A DNA stretch of 64,000 bases from Pelodera strongyloides (Eukaryota; Nematoda; Chromadorea; Rhabditida; Rhabditidae). The DNA is taken from contig JAANDG010000197.1 in assembly GCA_036852015.1 (NCBI GenBank), positions 170,222 to 234,221 of the forward strand, read 5' to 3'. Position 1 is the first letter of the stretch; every line of letters starts with the position of its first letter. Of this stretch, positions 1 to 10,593 are shown piece after piece. Below the pieces are notes generated by a model that did no database searches, had not been told where the DNA came from, and was given only the letters and a program-made list of their open reading frames with translations. A program made the position numbers and the translations under genes.

Positions 1-480
1 ATGCAGCAGATTTCAAGTGAATTGTAAAGACACTTCACAGGCACATAAACAAAAAAAATTCAGGTTAAAATTTTAAAGGGGCACAGACTTTTCTCTATTC
101 AAAGGACCACAATACGCAATGTTTCAAACAGGCGATAAATAAGAGAGGAGATCCAGAGGTGGTCAATCAATGCCGTGCAGTTTCTTCCCATTCAGCAGGA
201 GAATTAGCAGAAGCAGAATATCCAGTGAACTGTAAACGTCTGTAAACGTCGGATTTACCAAAAATTTTTTTTGTTACTTCTCAGTCAATAATTCGCTCCA
301 AAACAACAAAAGGTTCTATTCAAAAGGAAGAGACATCAGTGTTGCTTCTCAGATAATAATTCCCTCTAGATGGAATAGTTTGCTGTATAAAAAAAAGATA
401 TTTTCGACGGCTAAAGTTCAACATGAGTGCATGTAAGGAAAAATACTTTTATAAGTACTTAAAAAAAAAAATTTTTTTTA
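1..480. other. AT-rich flank, no gene seen
   Basis: No open frame or RNA gene is recognisable here. The last 35 bases hold a TATA-like TTTATAAG at 448-455, about 30 bp before the U6 gene, the usual place for a U6 TATA box. I could not identify a proximal sequence element with confidence. Confidence 0.5.
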
Positions 481-584
481 GTTCATTTCGATGAACATAT
501 ACTAAAATTGGAACAATACAGAGAAGATTAGCATGGCCCCTGCGCACGGATGACACGCAAATTCGTGAAGTGTTCCAAATTTTT
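481..584 (+). ncRNA. U6: U6 spliceosomal snRNA
   Basis: This is the catalytic core snRNA of the spliceosome, transcribed by RNA polymerase III. The sequence opens with a perfect 5' hairpin (GTTCAT, loop TTCG, ATGAAC). It then carries the invariant blocks ATACTAAAATTGGAAC, ATACAGAGAAGATTAGC (with the ACAGAGA box) and CATGGCCCCTGCGCA, and the 3' internal stem-loop region with GATGACACGCAAATTCGTG. A run of about ten T residues (580-589) is a Pol III terminator. Compared with the C. elegans U6 I remember, only the 5' hairpin and two or so bases (CACGG, AAGTG) differ. A TATA-like box lies about 30 bp upstream, so a working gene is more likely than a retro-pseudogene, but I did not identify a clear PSE. 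Confidence 0.93.
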
Positions 585-589
585 TTTTT

Positions 590-2298
590 ATAAGTGTAAA
601 GCGAAAAGTGGGCAGATAAACGGATAAACCCTAATTACTTCGCGCTAAAAAACTAAATGTTCTATTTTCGAAAAAGGGCAAAAACAAGAGTCTGTGGTCT
701 AAAGTTTAGGGACAGGAGTGCTGCGGTCAAAACAAACATCAAATACGAAAACAAACCCAAACCAACAACAAAACATCAAGGCCACTTTTCAAACATATGA
801 AGACCAGCGAAAAACAAAGAGTCCCTCGACAATTACCATAGCATAAACCCATAAACCTCGTTCTCGAATGTGTTTTGCAAAAAAAAAGAAGCGCGCGACA
901 TAAGTACAGTAACTGTTCAATCGTAAGTACAGTAATTGCTGAATTTTAAGTACAGTAATTGCCCAACGCTAAGAATCGACTAAGCGCTAAGCACATTCGA
1001 CGAGTTACATAAACCAGTCCGTAAATAATAGTGATAGAAGGCTCAGGATAAAAATGGATATCTGGAAAATTCGCATTTCCAAAAAGCAAAAGCTCGAATG
1101 AGAAAGAAATATGGAAAAGTGGAAAAGCCATTCTCTTCTTATCTAATTCAATGATCTATTTCTGCACTATGACGACACTAAGATTGCATGAAACCCTGGG
1201 AAAGCCTCTGGAGAGTCTGCAGCAAAAAAAAACCCAAAATCATACATACATATACTGTAACTAAAAATTGCCTACAGTTTATATTCATCTATAAATTGCA
1301 TGTACACATGTGCCCAAAGTAAAATGAGCAATAAGTACACATGTGCCCAAAGTAAAATGAGCAATAAGTACACATGTGCCCAAAGTAAAATGAGCAATAA
1401 GTACATATCATGAAAAAAAAAAACATTTTGAGTCCCTAGACTGAAAACTAAAATTCACATAAATCTTTTTAGTAAAGATATTTTCCAAATTCTTGCATTC
1501 AAAGTAATTCGATCATGACCTTCCCAATAAGTCAAAAACCATCAAAAACATAAACATCAGATATTGAGACATTACGATAATCCTAAGAGGATAAGTGAAT
1601 ACTTTCAGAATAGCCATCGGCCATCCAAAAAAAATATTAAAAGATCCCCACACCGAATTACATGCTACAAATAGATCGAACGTTATACGTATTCTCTGGT
1701 GTATTCACAGACATGATGACGTCAAATGAAAATTTAACGTAAATGGCACCCATTTTCCACGAGCGGCCGCCAAAAAAAGACAAATAAACGTAAATTCACA
1801 AAAAGATCACTATGCAAACAAAATAAGCCCAGAGCAATATGAGCCAAGCATGTGGGCGTAAAGAAATAATGAAATTAACAGGAAATCTGCTAAAAAAATT
1901 AAATATGTGAAACAACAAACTATATTTTGGACAAGTTCTACTACTATATATATCCGCAGCACTTGCTGATTACATAAAATCAAGAAATAAGGTACAAATA
2001 GTACATTAATAATAATTTAATAATTTATTGACACATTATATAAAATATATAAGTGTGCATCATATAAATGATGATGAGAAGGTTGGCAAATTAAGCCACA
2101 TGTAACGATTAGCTTGAGGTTCGTTTATAAGAAAAGAGTAACACCTTGCAACAAATCAATTACCAATAAGATTGAGTGTTTCGCCATAGTTAATTTTTTG
2201 AATTTTCTCTTACATTCATCTCTTTATAATAATTGTTAAACAATGCTCGCTTACGGGATCAAAATTAAAAAAGAAAGAATAAAGGAGGGGAAACCCCA
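590..2298. other. AT-rich intergenic DNA, no gene seen
   Basis: No convincing exon is present. The stretch contains a short tandem repeat (1302-1406) and, near 2010-2035, an (AAT)n tract joined to TTTATTGACAC. That junction recurs at 50104-50142 and partly at 19518-19575, which suggests the tail of a non-LTR element. Confidence 0.4.
1302..1406. repeat. 33-bp tandem repeat, about 3.2 copies
   Basis: The unit begins GTACACATGTGCCCAAAG and recurs at 1302, 1335, 1368 and partly at 1401, with no base differences seen among the full copies. The near-identity suggests a recent expansion or ongoing homogenisation. It codes for nothing recognisable. Confidence 0.9.
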
Positions 2299-2465
2299 TT
2301 TAAGCGAAATGCCAGCTCCTTGGAAAATTTGCATATGATAAGCAAATCATTTGTATCTATGCTAATTTGCGCGACCGTCCACGGATTATCGGGAAAATTA
2401 GCAAGGATACATAGGATTTGCTTATCATATGCAAATTTTCCAAAGGAGCTGGCAGTTCGCTTTAA
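2299..2465. mobile_element. TTAA-flanked palindromic element, GCATATGATAAGC family
   Basis: The element begins TTAAGCGAAATGCCAGCTCC and ends with the mirror image, finishing GCTTTAA. Its arms carry GGAAAATTTGCATATGATAAGC and the complement. It would fold into one long hairpin. The family recurs at 18306-18481, 49758-49921 and 63016-63187. No protein is encoded, so it is a non-autonomous (MITE-like) element. The TTAA boundaries resemble piggyBac-type target sites, but no transposase is in the window. Confidence 0.8.
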
Positions 2466-2614
2466 AGACAGAAGAAGCTTGCAACATGAAAACCACACAA
2501 CCTCGGAATAAGAGCCCAGAGCGGAGCTAATTAACATAATTAAGCTCGAGAGTGAAGGGTTATAGTGGACGGGCACATGGAAGATAAGGGAGAATCAAGA
2601 ACAAGCATTACTTA

Positions 2615-2619
2615 CATAT

Positions 2620-2701
<82 letters not shown>
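2615..2701. repeat. (AT)n microsatellite
   Basis: An almost pure AT dinucleotide run of about 85 bp, with a few AA interruptions. The Tyr/Ile-repeat reading it gives is an artefact. Confidence 0.95.
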
Positions 2702-2702
<1 letters not shown>

Positions 2703-4312
2703 GAAAGGGGAAAGCAATCAACTACCAAACAAAATAATACGATAAAGAAAATAATATCAATTATCACGTCTTTCTCAGGTGACGACTAATAGGGAATCGA
2801 ACAGCGGGAAACATATGCTCGGCTAATATACACAAAATGCAACATTACGATATTCGACTCCAAAATCACCACTAAAACATCGCAAACGAATAAAACACAG
2901 CTAACAGTTATTACAGTATTCTTCACTCTTTTTATTACAGTATTCTTGACTACCTCACCTTACAATACTAATTACTAATAAAACCGAAGACTAATAAATT
3001 CACACTATTAACAATTTACCAGAATTCATACCTGCACGCAACTATCACCGTGTCAGCGCTAGACCACCCATAACAAAAGTATTCAACTAATTACCATAAA
3101 AAGATTTTCCTTAACTATCGAACCAATGAGGTAAAAAAATTTTTTATAAAAAAAGCCAGGCTAGCTTCAATTTAAAAAAAAAAAAAAAAATACAATAAAA
3201 AAAAACGAAAAAAAATGTCCGCTAAACCACAGAGAACTGATAGATTCCGAAAAAACGCACAATCACAATCAGTATCAGTTGACAAGACAACCTGTGAACT
3301 TCTCTGATAAAATGAGATATGAAATGTGATAACACAGAAAGAGAAAGCGAAAAACGAAAAAGGATAGACCGAGACGGAAAATTAAAAGGAAGAAAATAGA
3401 GAGGAAGCTACAAATAAAACATTATTCTATTATTTATCATTTCTAATTTACATAATTGACAATACTATGAGATCCAAGGCTCCAAGGTCAAGGTCCCAAC
3501 ACTAACTCTAAACTGTAAATGCTCATCTAAGTAGGCGTTGTGGCATACAGTACATAGCAGTTCTATCATTGAATTCAATCTTGACTACACGACTACACCG
3601 TACACCATATACTTCAACCTCTCACTTCAAAACTTCGAATTATGTAAAACAAACTCATAATTGTCGATTATGTAAAACATAAATGGAAGGTTATAAAGAT
3701 GTCTATATCAAACTAGTAAAATCTGAAACTACAAGAAAGAGCTGTTCTTGATGAACCTCCAGTAAATAGGGATATGCAAGAGAAATAATCAAGGACATAA
3801 TGACGTCACAGAGTAGAGTCCAATAAGTTGACTTGTTGACCAGTCTCATCAGTAGGGGGAAGGACATATAACCTGGGAGAACCGTTGACCGGAATAGGCT
3901 AGAGTGGAGACGACAGACAGGGAATCGATAGGCAGGAAGTGGAGCAGAGAGAGGAGACGGGATGAGAGGGGCGAGATGAAGAGAGAGGATGAGAGGAAGG
4001 ACTTACACATATTATGGCGAGGAGAGTTAGGCCGCAGGACGGAATTAAACAGAGAGAATTCTCATATGATACGATCAAAAAAGTCGTGCAAAAACTATCA
4101 GATGAAACATCAAAACGCAGCTAAGGACAAGTATGGAAACGTGCATAATTCCTATGGTTGGTGCTAAAGATAGCTCATGGCACGACGTAAACCCTTGTTA
4201 TTGGTGTCCTAGTGTCCTTACTGCTCCAACATCTCAGGGTTCATCTCTAACAGCCTAACAATATCTCTGCCTCTTGCCTCTGCAACCAACAAAGGTAAAA
4301 TTTCCCAAAAAC
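2702..4312. other. AT-rich intergenic DNA with one Arg-rich open frame
   Basis: Poly-A stretches and GA-rich DNA dominate. One 87-codon frame at 3904-4167 (plus) is rich in Arg, Glu and Lys in its first half (around RKWSRERRRDERGEMKRED). It could be an upstream exon of the Arg/Ser-rich gene whose 3' exons start at 5867, but no donor site of good quality closes it and purine-rich DNA gives such frames by chance. Confidence 0.3.
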
Positions 4313-4494
4313 TTAAAGCGAAATACCGGCCGGTTCTTGAAACGCATCGTGGTCAACTGAATGCTTACGTATTTATGCTAATTTGCTCGAATTTATCTCG
4401 AGTTTGTATTCTAATTTATGGTCATTTGCATAAGCTACACAAGAATTCTGGTGTAGTCGACGTGTTTCAAAAATCGGCCAGTATTTCGCTTTAA
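4313..4494. mobile_element. TTAA-flanked palindromic element, CCGGCCGG family
   Basis: Begins TTAAAGCGAAATACCGGCCG and ends with the mirror GGCCAGTATTTCGCTTTAA. The arms continue with TTGAAACGCATCG against the complementary CGACGTGTTTCAA. The interior keeps a conserved pair of AT-rich blocks with GCTCGAATTT. This is the most numerous repeat family in the window, with about a dozen copies. It is non-coding and MITE-like. Confidence 0.85.
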
Positions 4495-5094
4495 AAGTTA
4501 ACACATGTTCATTAGCTTCCAAAATCCACCTCATAATAAGAAGTGCGCACGCAAGCGCTGAAACAAATCCCGGACTTATACCCTCTCAGTAAAAAAAGTT
4601 AAAGGAACCAGTTTTCCCTCCGATTTTTCAAAACAGTCACAGTCACCCTAAGCACAGAACAAAAACTAGCAAGGAAGTGGCAAACAAAAATGTTGGCAAA
4701 AACTCTTCTCCGACCGAGTAAAGCCTGACTCACGCGTCTTTCTTTTTAAGAACAACTCTCTAGTATAAGTATAACAAACTCGACGTAAGCACAAATAATG
4801 GAGAACCCCTTCTCGGATATATATTGAATACTTTATTCTGAAAAGAACAAAAGCGAAATGTTATTGTTCTTTGCTAGGTACTCAAGATGAATTTCAACTC
4901 AACTTTCAAAACGTACAAAAGTAAATGAACTTGTAATTCTATATTCTATCACGAAATATTCACACATAATTATTATTATGCAAATATTTCATTAGTCAAA
5001 GTTCACAGAATTTTACTTCGCGCTGCTTGTTTATACACTCACAACTGTAAGTTGGAATTGACGGATGATGTGAACCACTCATCATAGCGATTCG

Positions 5095-5360
5095 TAAAGC
5101 CGCGTTCGAGTTGGGGAAAAGTTGGTGGAATTCCGGAATTCCGCCGTTCGAGATGGACGCGGAAACGTGCGAGGACAAGCAAAAATACCGTAGTGGAATC
5201 GTTGTGGGATTATATTTTTAATCACTGCAGGAGCCAAAAATGACGCTTGACCCCGACGGTTGGGGTTAAATAGCGGAAAAACATTTACGTTTCCGGTGTC
5301 CCATCTCGAACGGTGGAATTCCGGAATTCCACAACTTTTCCCAACTCGAACGCGGCTTAA
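5095..5360. mobile_element. Inverted-repeat element, GCCGCGTTCGAGTTGG family
   Basis: About 266 bp with long terminal inverted repeats: the left arm reads GCCGCGTTCGAGTTGGGG and the right arm CCCAACTCGAACGCGGC, ending CTTAA. Internal copies of GGAATTCCGGAATTCC lie just inside each arm. A second copy of nearly equal length is at 25623-25889. The long open frame seen across it is a by-product of its base composition and is repeated in the second copy, so I do not call it a gene. Confidence 0.85.
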
Positions 5361-5866
5361 CGATTTGATTTGAAGAAAACTATGAAAATGAGCAAGTATC
5401 CATATCAAAACATGACGATCTATAAGAACCCTGTCTATTTCCAGTTCACTAAACCCATCTTTGGAAGACCCAATCACTTGATCTGAGTACGGTGCCGACC
5501 GAGACTACAGTACAAAATACGACTAGTGGATACTGGGATAAAATTGTGGAACAGTAACCCCAGTCCATGGTAGGTTCATTTGAAGTAATTTTTTAAGGTA
5601 TCAATGCAAGGTTCACACTGGACAGTAAACGTTAGTAATGTCTCCGGAATATACATTACAATCCTCCCCAATTTCATAACGAATTTATGGCCAAAATCAG
5701 TGAGAAAACCATTCATCAAAATCAAACGTTCGTCACTCTACAAAAGCGTTTTTTTTTTCTTATCGGAAACAAAATTTATCGCGAAAGAAAAGCTCTAGGT
5801 AACACTATTCCCCTGTTCCACATGTACATTTTTTGTTATCTTATACTCCTTTCCCATATTTCCCAG

Positions 5867-7268
5867 TGCGTCGGCGTAACCCGGAAGCGGAACCCCAAGT
5901 CCAGGACGTCGCGGACACGGACAGCGACGACGACCGGATCGGAGAGGATGACAATGAGTAGGAGAATGTCCACCGAACAGACTTCCGACAGGAGCACAAA
6001 GGAGAAGGAAGAAAACAGGAAGGGCACGCTTCATGACAGGTTGCATATAAGATACCTAAACCTTACTACCTTAGTGACCTTAGACGTTAAGACCGCATAA
6101 GACGTAGTATAAGACATGGCTCATAAGGTAACGTCATTAGTGAACTCCCGTACCACAATGAACGCTGAGAACAGGCAGCAGCTATACGACATATCAGCCA
6201 TCACCGTCAAATCTACTTCCGGCAATCTAGTACGCTCGCGCAAGTTATAGATAGAGCCAAAGCAAATAGAACCAAAGGAAAGAGAACCAAAGGAAAGCGA
6301 CCAAATTCAATAGTACTAATTTATAATAAGGCTCCCTATGAAACTTCTAAAACCACAAAACGTGAAAAATCCTCCAAAAAGAACAAAAAATAATCTCTTT
6401 CAGGAAACCACCGCCCCTCCTTCAAGAGAGCCACTACGATTTGCCAAAAGTGTCAATTATGGTTTCTTCGTCTATGACAGAAATGCGCAGGTACGGAGAT
6501 AAGTCAGAGTCAGTGTTAGATGGTCGCAAAGCTTTCCAATCGATAATTTCAATAAACAAACACCAATGAATTGAATAATCAATAACTACAATCAATAAGC
6601 CCAATCATTCAGAGCCTCCGCCATCCGATCCGACGAGACACAGAAATCCAAATCGGGAGGGAGAAAGAAGAGAATTATACGATCACAGGATACGCAGAGG
6701 TCCCAGTCCTGCGAGAGAAAGAGGAAATCACACGAAGCACCCAGGTCGAGAGATGGAGCACCCAGGTCCAGGGACGGAGCACCCAGGTCCCGGGACGGGA
6801 GTCCAAAAGCAGCAAAGTCAAGGTTCGAATTCAAATTCATAAGAAACAACTTCTCTGCTGAAACGTTAGTCTCAGGTCTCAGGACACTGGTGCTGAAAAT
6901 CTAACACAACAAATGTTCTCCAACTAATAAGTGCAAAGTGAACGCTGGACGAGTTATCGTATGGTGTTTTCGGTAGAAATCAACGAGATTCTCAAGTAAA
7001 AACTAGTCCAATACCCCAATACCAAATAGAATCTCTCTTGAATAGAATCTAGGGGACTCCTCAAACCCGGCACTTTACTGTCGTTATCCTCTGACTGACC
7101 TCTACCTCTTACGTAGTCTCCTGATCACCAAACAGAATAGGAATAACCAACAATTCAAGTTCGAAGTTCCAATATTCTAATTTCAGGAGCGCTGATAAGG
7201 TCAACCATATGAAGAAGAAACTGTCAATGGAAAGCAGAACCGCCAGTACTGCGACCGTCGACGATTAG
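5867..7268 (+). CDS. 3' exons of an Arg/Ser-rich basic protein gene (5' part not found)
   Basis: Four exons join in phase: 5867-6039, 6404-6490, 6613-6822 and 7187-7268 (TAG stop at 7266-7268). Each acceptor ends in CAG and each donor starts GT. The joined C-terminal 181 residues are basic and rich in Arg, Ser and Lys, with a threefold APRSRDG repeat in the third exon and many KRK or RKR stretches. Such tails occur in splicing and RNA-binding proteins and in many nuclear proteins, so I give no function. An AATAAA signal at 7369-7374 lies 100 bp after the stop. The first exon can also be read in an acidic frame (TDSDDDRIGEDDNE) leaving by a GA/GTAGGA donor in the same phase. Upstream exons were not identified; short frames at 3904-4167 and 5382-5486 are candidates only. 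The gene converges on the BAZ1-family gene on the other strand. Confidence 0.6.
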
Positions 7269-7368
7269 ATAGACATAGACTCTGATTCACCAACACACAG
7301 GGAGCCCTCCTGTTCCTAGGGAATTCTCACCCTGCTCCTACACCTACACTTCCTTCAAGTAACGTAAA

Positions 7369-7374
7369 ATAAAT
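7369..7374 (+). promoter_or_regulatory. Poly(A) signal AATAAA
   Basis: Canonical hexamer 100 bp after the stop of the Arg/Ser-rich gene, in the sense orientation. Confidence 0.5.
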
Positions 7375-8705
7375 ATAAGTCCGGGCCCGAGAGCCGAATT
7401 GCTCCCCGTGTTTCGTTGAATCAAATACGATTATCAGATGTTATAAGAAATTGTAAGCAAATTTTAACCCTTGTTAGCTAACTCTCCCCTTCGTTCCAGC
7501 TATTTACTTTATCGTTGTAAACATTCTCTAGCTCATGCATCCACATACCCGATCCCCTGTAGCGCAAGTTTTTTTTACGGAAAATTAAACATCTATAGCT
7601 TACAAGTTACAATCGGACTTTAAAAAACAAGCTGAACATTCGCTTCAATACCTTTCGAGTCATATTCGCTCTTATTCAGAACAGAGAAATATTCACATAT
7701 CTTCATGCATAGTTACTCGACGATTACTTATATGTGAAATATATACTTAATACTTACACATACAATAAACGCATTTATATTTCATCTTTACTCACTAAAA
7801 CTAAACACAAACAGTAAACCAAAAAGAGCTTTCTCGCTGCGTGAGCTAGCTCCGATAATCCTCACATTACAGTACGACGACACAGGTTAGAACACAAGGA
7901 AAACAACAGTCGTTAATTAGTAAGTACGATCACGTTACACTTACAAAACGCCAGAATATCAATAAATCATAACAAAGAAAATATGGAAAGCTGTCCACAA
8001 ACTAGAAAAGTCCAAAGTAGTAGAAAGCGACCAAACAATTGCGTCACGTTTGTTCCCCCACCTGTGAAAATATGCAAATCAGCCAACCTGAACTAGTTCC
8101 AGTTTCAATAAGAGATCCAGCGTCAAAGAGCCAAAAACGACGTTCTTCTGAAAAACCTAAAACAAGAACTTCAAGAAGTGGATGTATAGCGTATGGGCAC
8201 AAATTAGGTTCAACAAATTATACAACTTTAGCGGAATACTGATATACTGTAACGACAGACTAGGGGTACGTCTAGCAACAATGAAAACTAGGGCCATTAT
8301 GAATCCCATTCTAATCTGGTAGTCTACTGTCTACTCACCCCTCTACCATACCACTAGAACTTACCAAATTCGTCACAAACAAAACGGTCAAAATCCATAT
8401 GAACATGTAATTAACAATGACCAAACATGAATCATTCAGCAATAAAATACTCATCAAACAAAAGGTTTTTTTTTATCATTTTTATTACACTCATATCAAA
8501 AAAGTAAATACCAACAAATGGGGACAAAATATACTGTATACAAGTAAACAAATCTACAACAGCTCGATTAATTCAACAATTCAAAAAATCGACAATTAGT
8601 TTTAAAAAACGAATATGATAACTGTGCCTAGTAATGAATCAAACAAGAGATCGAGTAATTATTAAACCTAATACATCCCTCACACCCACAGGAAAGTGAA
8701 AACCC
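7375..8705. other. Intergenic DNA with a possible small broken frame
   Basis: Mostly AT-rich without clear exons. From 7983 a short frame (MESCPQTRKVQ..., 37 codons to a stop near 8096) overlaps a second frame ending at 8242 that contains QPELVPVSIRDPASKSQKRR. Together they look like one coding stretch with a frame change, which would fit a decayed exon, but neither half is recognisable. Confidence 0.3.
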
Positions 8706-8805
8706 AGATTTTGCCCCGATCATTTTTCAAAAAACCCCGATTTCGCCCCGATCAAGGCCCGATTTTTTGAGGGACTTGATCGGGGCGAAATCGGGGTTTT
8801 TGGTT
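8706..8805. repeat. GC-rich perfect palindrome (CCCCGATTTCGCCCCGATC)
   Basis: Two arms, AACCCCGATTTCGCCCCGAT and its complement, flank a short centre around 8757-8770. A third partial copy of the arm precedes them. The palindrome stands out from its AT-rich surroundings and would extrude or fold as a stable hairpin. Confidence 0.8.
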
Positions 8806-8810
8806 TCCCA

Positions 8811-9572
8811 TGTTTAGAGCAAAAAACGCTTTTAATATAAATGCTAGACAGTCTCTCAATATAGAACATTAGGCCAAAAAGCACAAAACTTCACAGAAAT
8901 CGAGTAAAAATCCTAATAAAAACCCGCAAAGACGAGTTCGGAAAACCTTTGCACACGGAAAAAGTAGTACTCGAAAAAAATACGTAGTAATATTTGCAGT
9001 TACAATTATGAAGAATAGCTTACTGTAGCCATAGTAGCGACTTGCACAGTACAGTATGAGAAAACTAAATATATGTATTTAATTTCTCCCGCTGAGTTAT
9101 CACGTTACCACCAGTCAACCCAATCAACACAACGAATATTGTAAAACAAAGTGACAAAACATAAAAAAAGTTCAATGCACAAGGGATATTGAAAAAAAAA
9201 GCAATTATGTAGTTCTATGAAGACTTCGCGAAGTATCGAGGAGAAAACGACTACGAAAACTGCACTCTAGTCCAACATCATAATCTATTTCTTATATTCT
9301 GCTGGAAACACTCACGAAGCTATAAACCTGAGGTAGAAACAAGCACTGACCATAAGATCAAATAAGTGGTTGGGAAATAATAAACTTGGTCAAAAAGTTT
9401 ACATTTGTATAATTCTCACAAATTATTCACCACTTTTACCCTTCCAAAGCGTAATCAAGTATCAAGATCAAGAAAACCAAAATATATCGATTAACGCCAA
9501 ATTAGGCCAATGAAAATTTTGTAGCATTGCCCGATTGGCCCAAACTCTCCCCCCTCGAATGAAAACTTTAAT
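8811..9572. other. AT-rich intergenic DNA, no gene seen
   Basis: No exon or RNA gene is recognisable between the 8.7-kb palindrome and the palindromic element in the 3' region of the BAZ1-family gene. Confidence 0.4.
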
Positions 9573-9741
9573 TTAAAGCGGTATAACAGCCGGTTTGTGA
9601 ACCACATAAATTGCACTCCAATGCAATATATTGAAAATGATATGCCTGTCTGAACCGGAAGGGCACAAAACTGCACATAATACACGGCACGGGAATGCAA
9701 CTGTGCAGTATACGCCTAAACCACGTGTTATACCACTTTAA
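9573..9741. mobile_element. TTAA-flanked palindromic element, CACGTGG family, in a 3' UTR
   Basis: Starts TTAAAGCGGTATAACAGCCG and ends ACGTGTTATACCACTTTAA. It ends 20 bp from the stop codon of the minus-strand BAZ1-family gene, so it probably lies in that gene's 3' UTR. Related elements are at 39795-39949, 42881-43023, 54685-54794, 57775-57939 and 62366-62531. Confidence 0.75.
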
Positions 9742-9761
9742 CCAATATGAAGGAAAGAACC

Positions 9762-10593
9762 TTAGACCTCCTCGTCCGTGGTAAAGTCCTCCTCCTTGGT
9801 CTCAATCTGCTTGATCAAGTCCGTGATTTGTTCCACTTTTCTCTCCAGATTCTTCTCAGTGAAATAGCTCATCGCGTGCTCAAAGAACTTGAAAAGTTCC
9901 GTGTGGAATTCCTTCACCGAACTGAACGAACCCTCCTCCACCTTCGATTCCAAATACTGAAATATAGAAAACCTTGAGCAAGGGCCCAACCCAAACTCTC
10001 TCTCGATCGAATCTCGCTGTGTACCTGTGTAGCTCTCTCGGAACCTCTGCAGACTCTCTCTAGCTCTCTGTCTCTCTCTGTATGTCTGTACTCTCGATAT
10101 ACACAAACTCTCTATTTCTCTCTATAGTACCTCACAATTAAATTCCCTGTTATATGCAATCGTCTAGCTAGCTTACGACTTATGGTGCACTGTTATTATA
10201 TAACTAACAATAAGCAACCATGTGCACTATGCCAAATTTCTCCAGACAGAAATTCTTATGTTGATTATGTCAAAAATGAGCATGTTTCTTGAAAAGCTAA
10301 TATACTCAAAAGAATGTACCTACCGCTTCACCTTCACCATTCGCGGCTAAGACACCCTTCTAAGCGAAAACAGTACTAAAATCTGAACCTTTTAATTGGG
10401 AGCCTTGAAACGCTGAGTAGAGAGCACGGAGGTTGAGTCTATTTTTTTGCAACAACAAAAAGCAAAACGATTGACAAACCTGTAAGTGGATCACTTTGGC
10501 CTTACTGCTTCTAGACGGTCGTGGGCTTGGCACTATGGAGAATGAATTGTAGATACGAGTAGAGTGAATGAGGCCGAGAATTTCACGAATCTT
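9762..10593 (-). other. Bromodomain exons, acetyl-lysine Asn replaced
   Basis: The last two exons (10593-10480 and 9956-9762) encode residues 1152-1253. The order KIREIL..., then YLESKVEEGSFSSVKEFHTE, then a helix with HAMSYF, lines up with the bromodomain of human BAZ1 proteins. The conserved NAxxYN motif reads HAMSYF here, so the Asn that binds acetyl-lysine is Phe (residue 1221). The ZA loop is also short of the usual WPF shelf. The fold may persist without acetyl-lysine binding. Confidence 0.7.

Noticed and set aside
2565..2789. 74-codon frame with Tyr/Ile repeats
   Set aside because: It is a translation of the AT microsatellite.
5082..5477. 131-codon minus frame
   Set aside because: It runs through the 5095-5360 palindromic element, and the same peptide recurs at 25415-25915 through the second copy. 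It is repeat sequence, not a gene.
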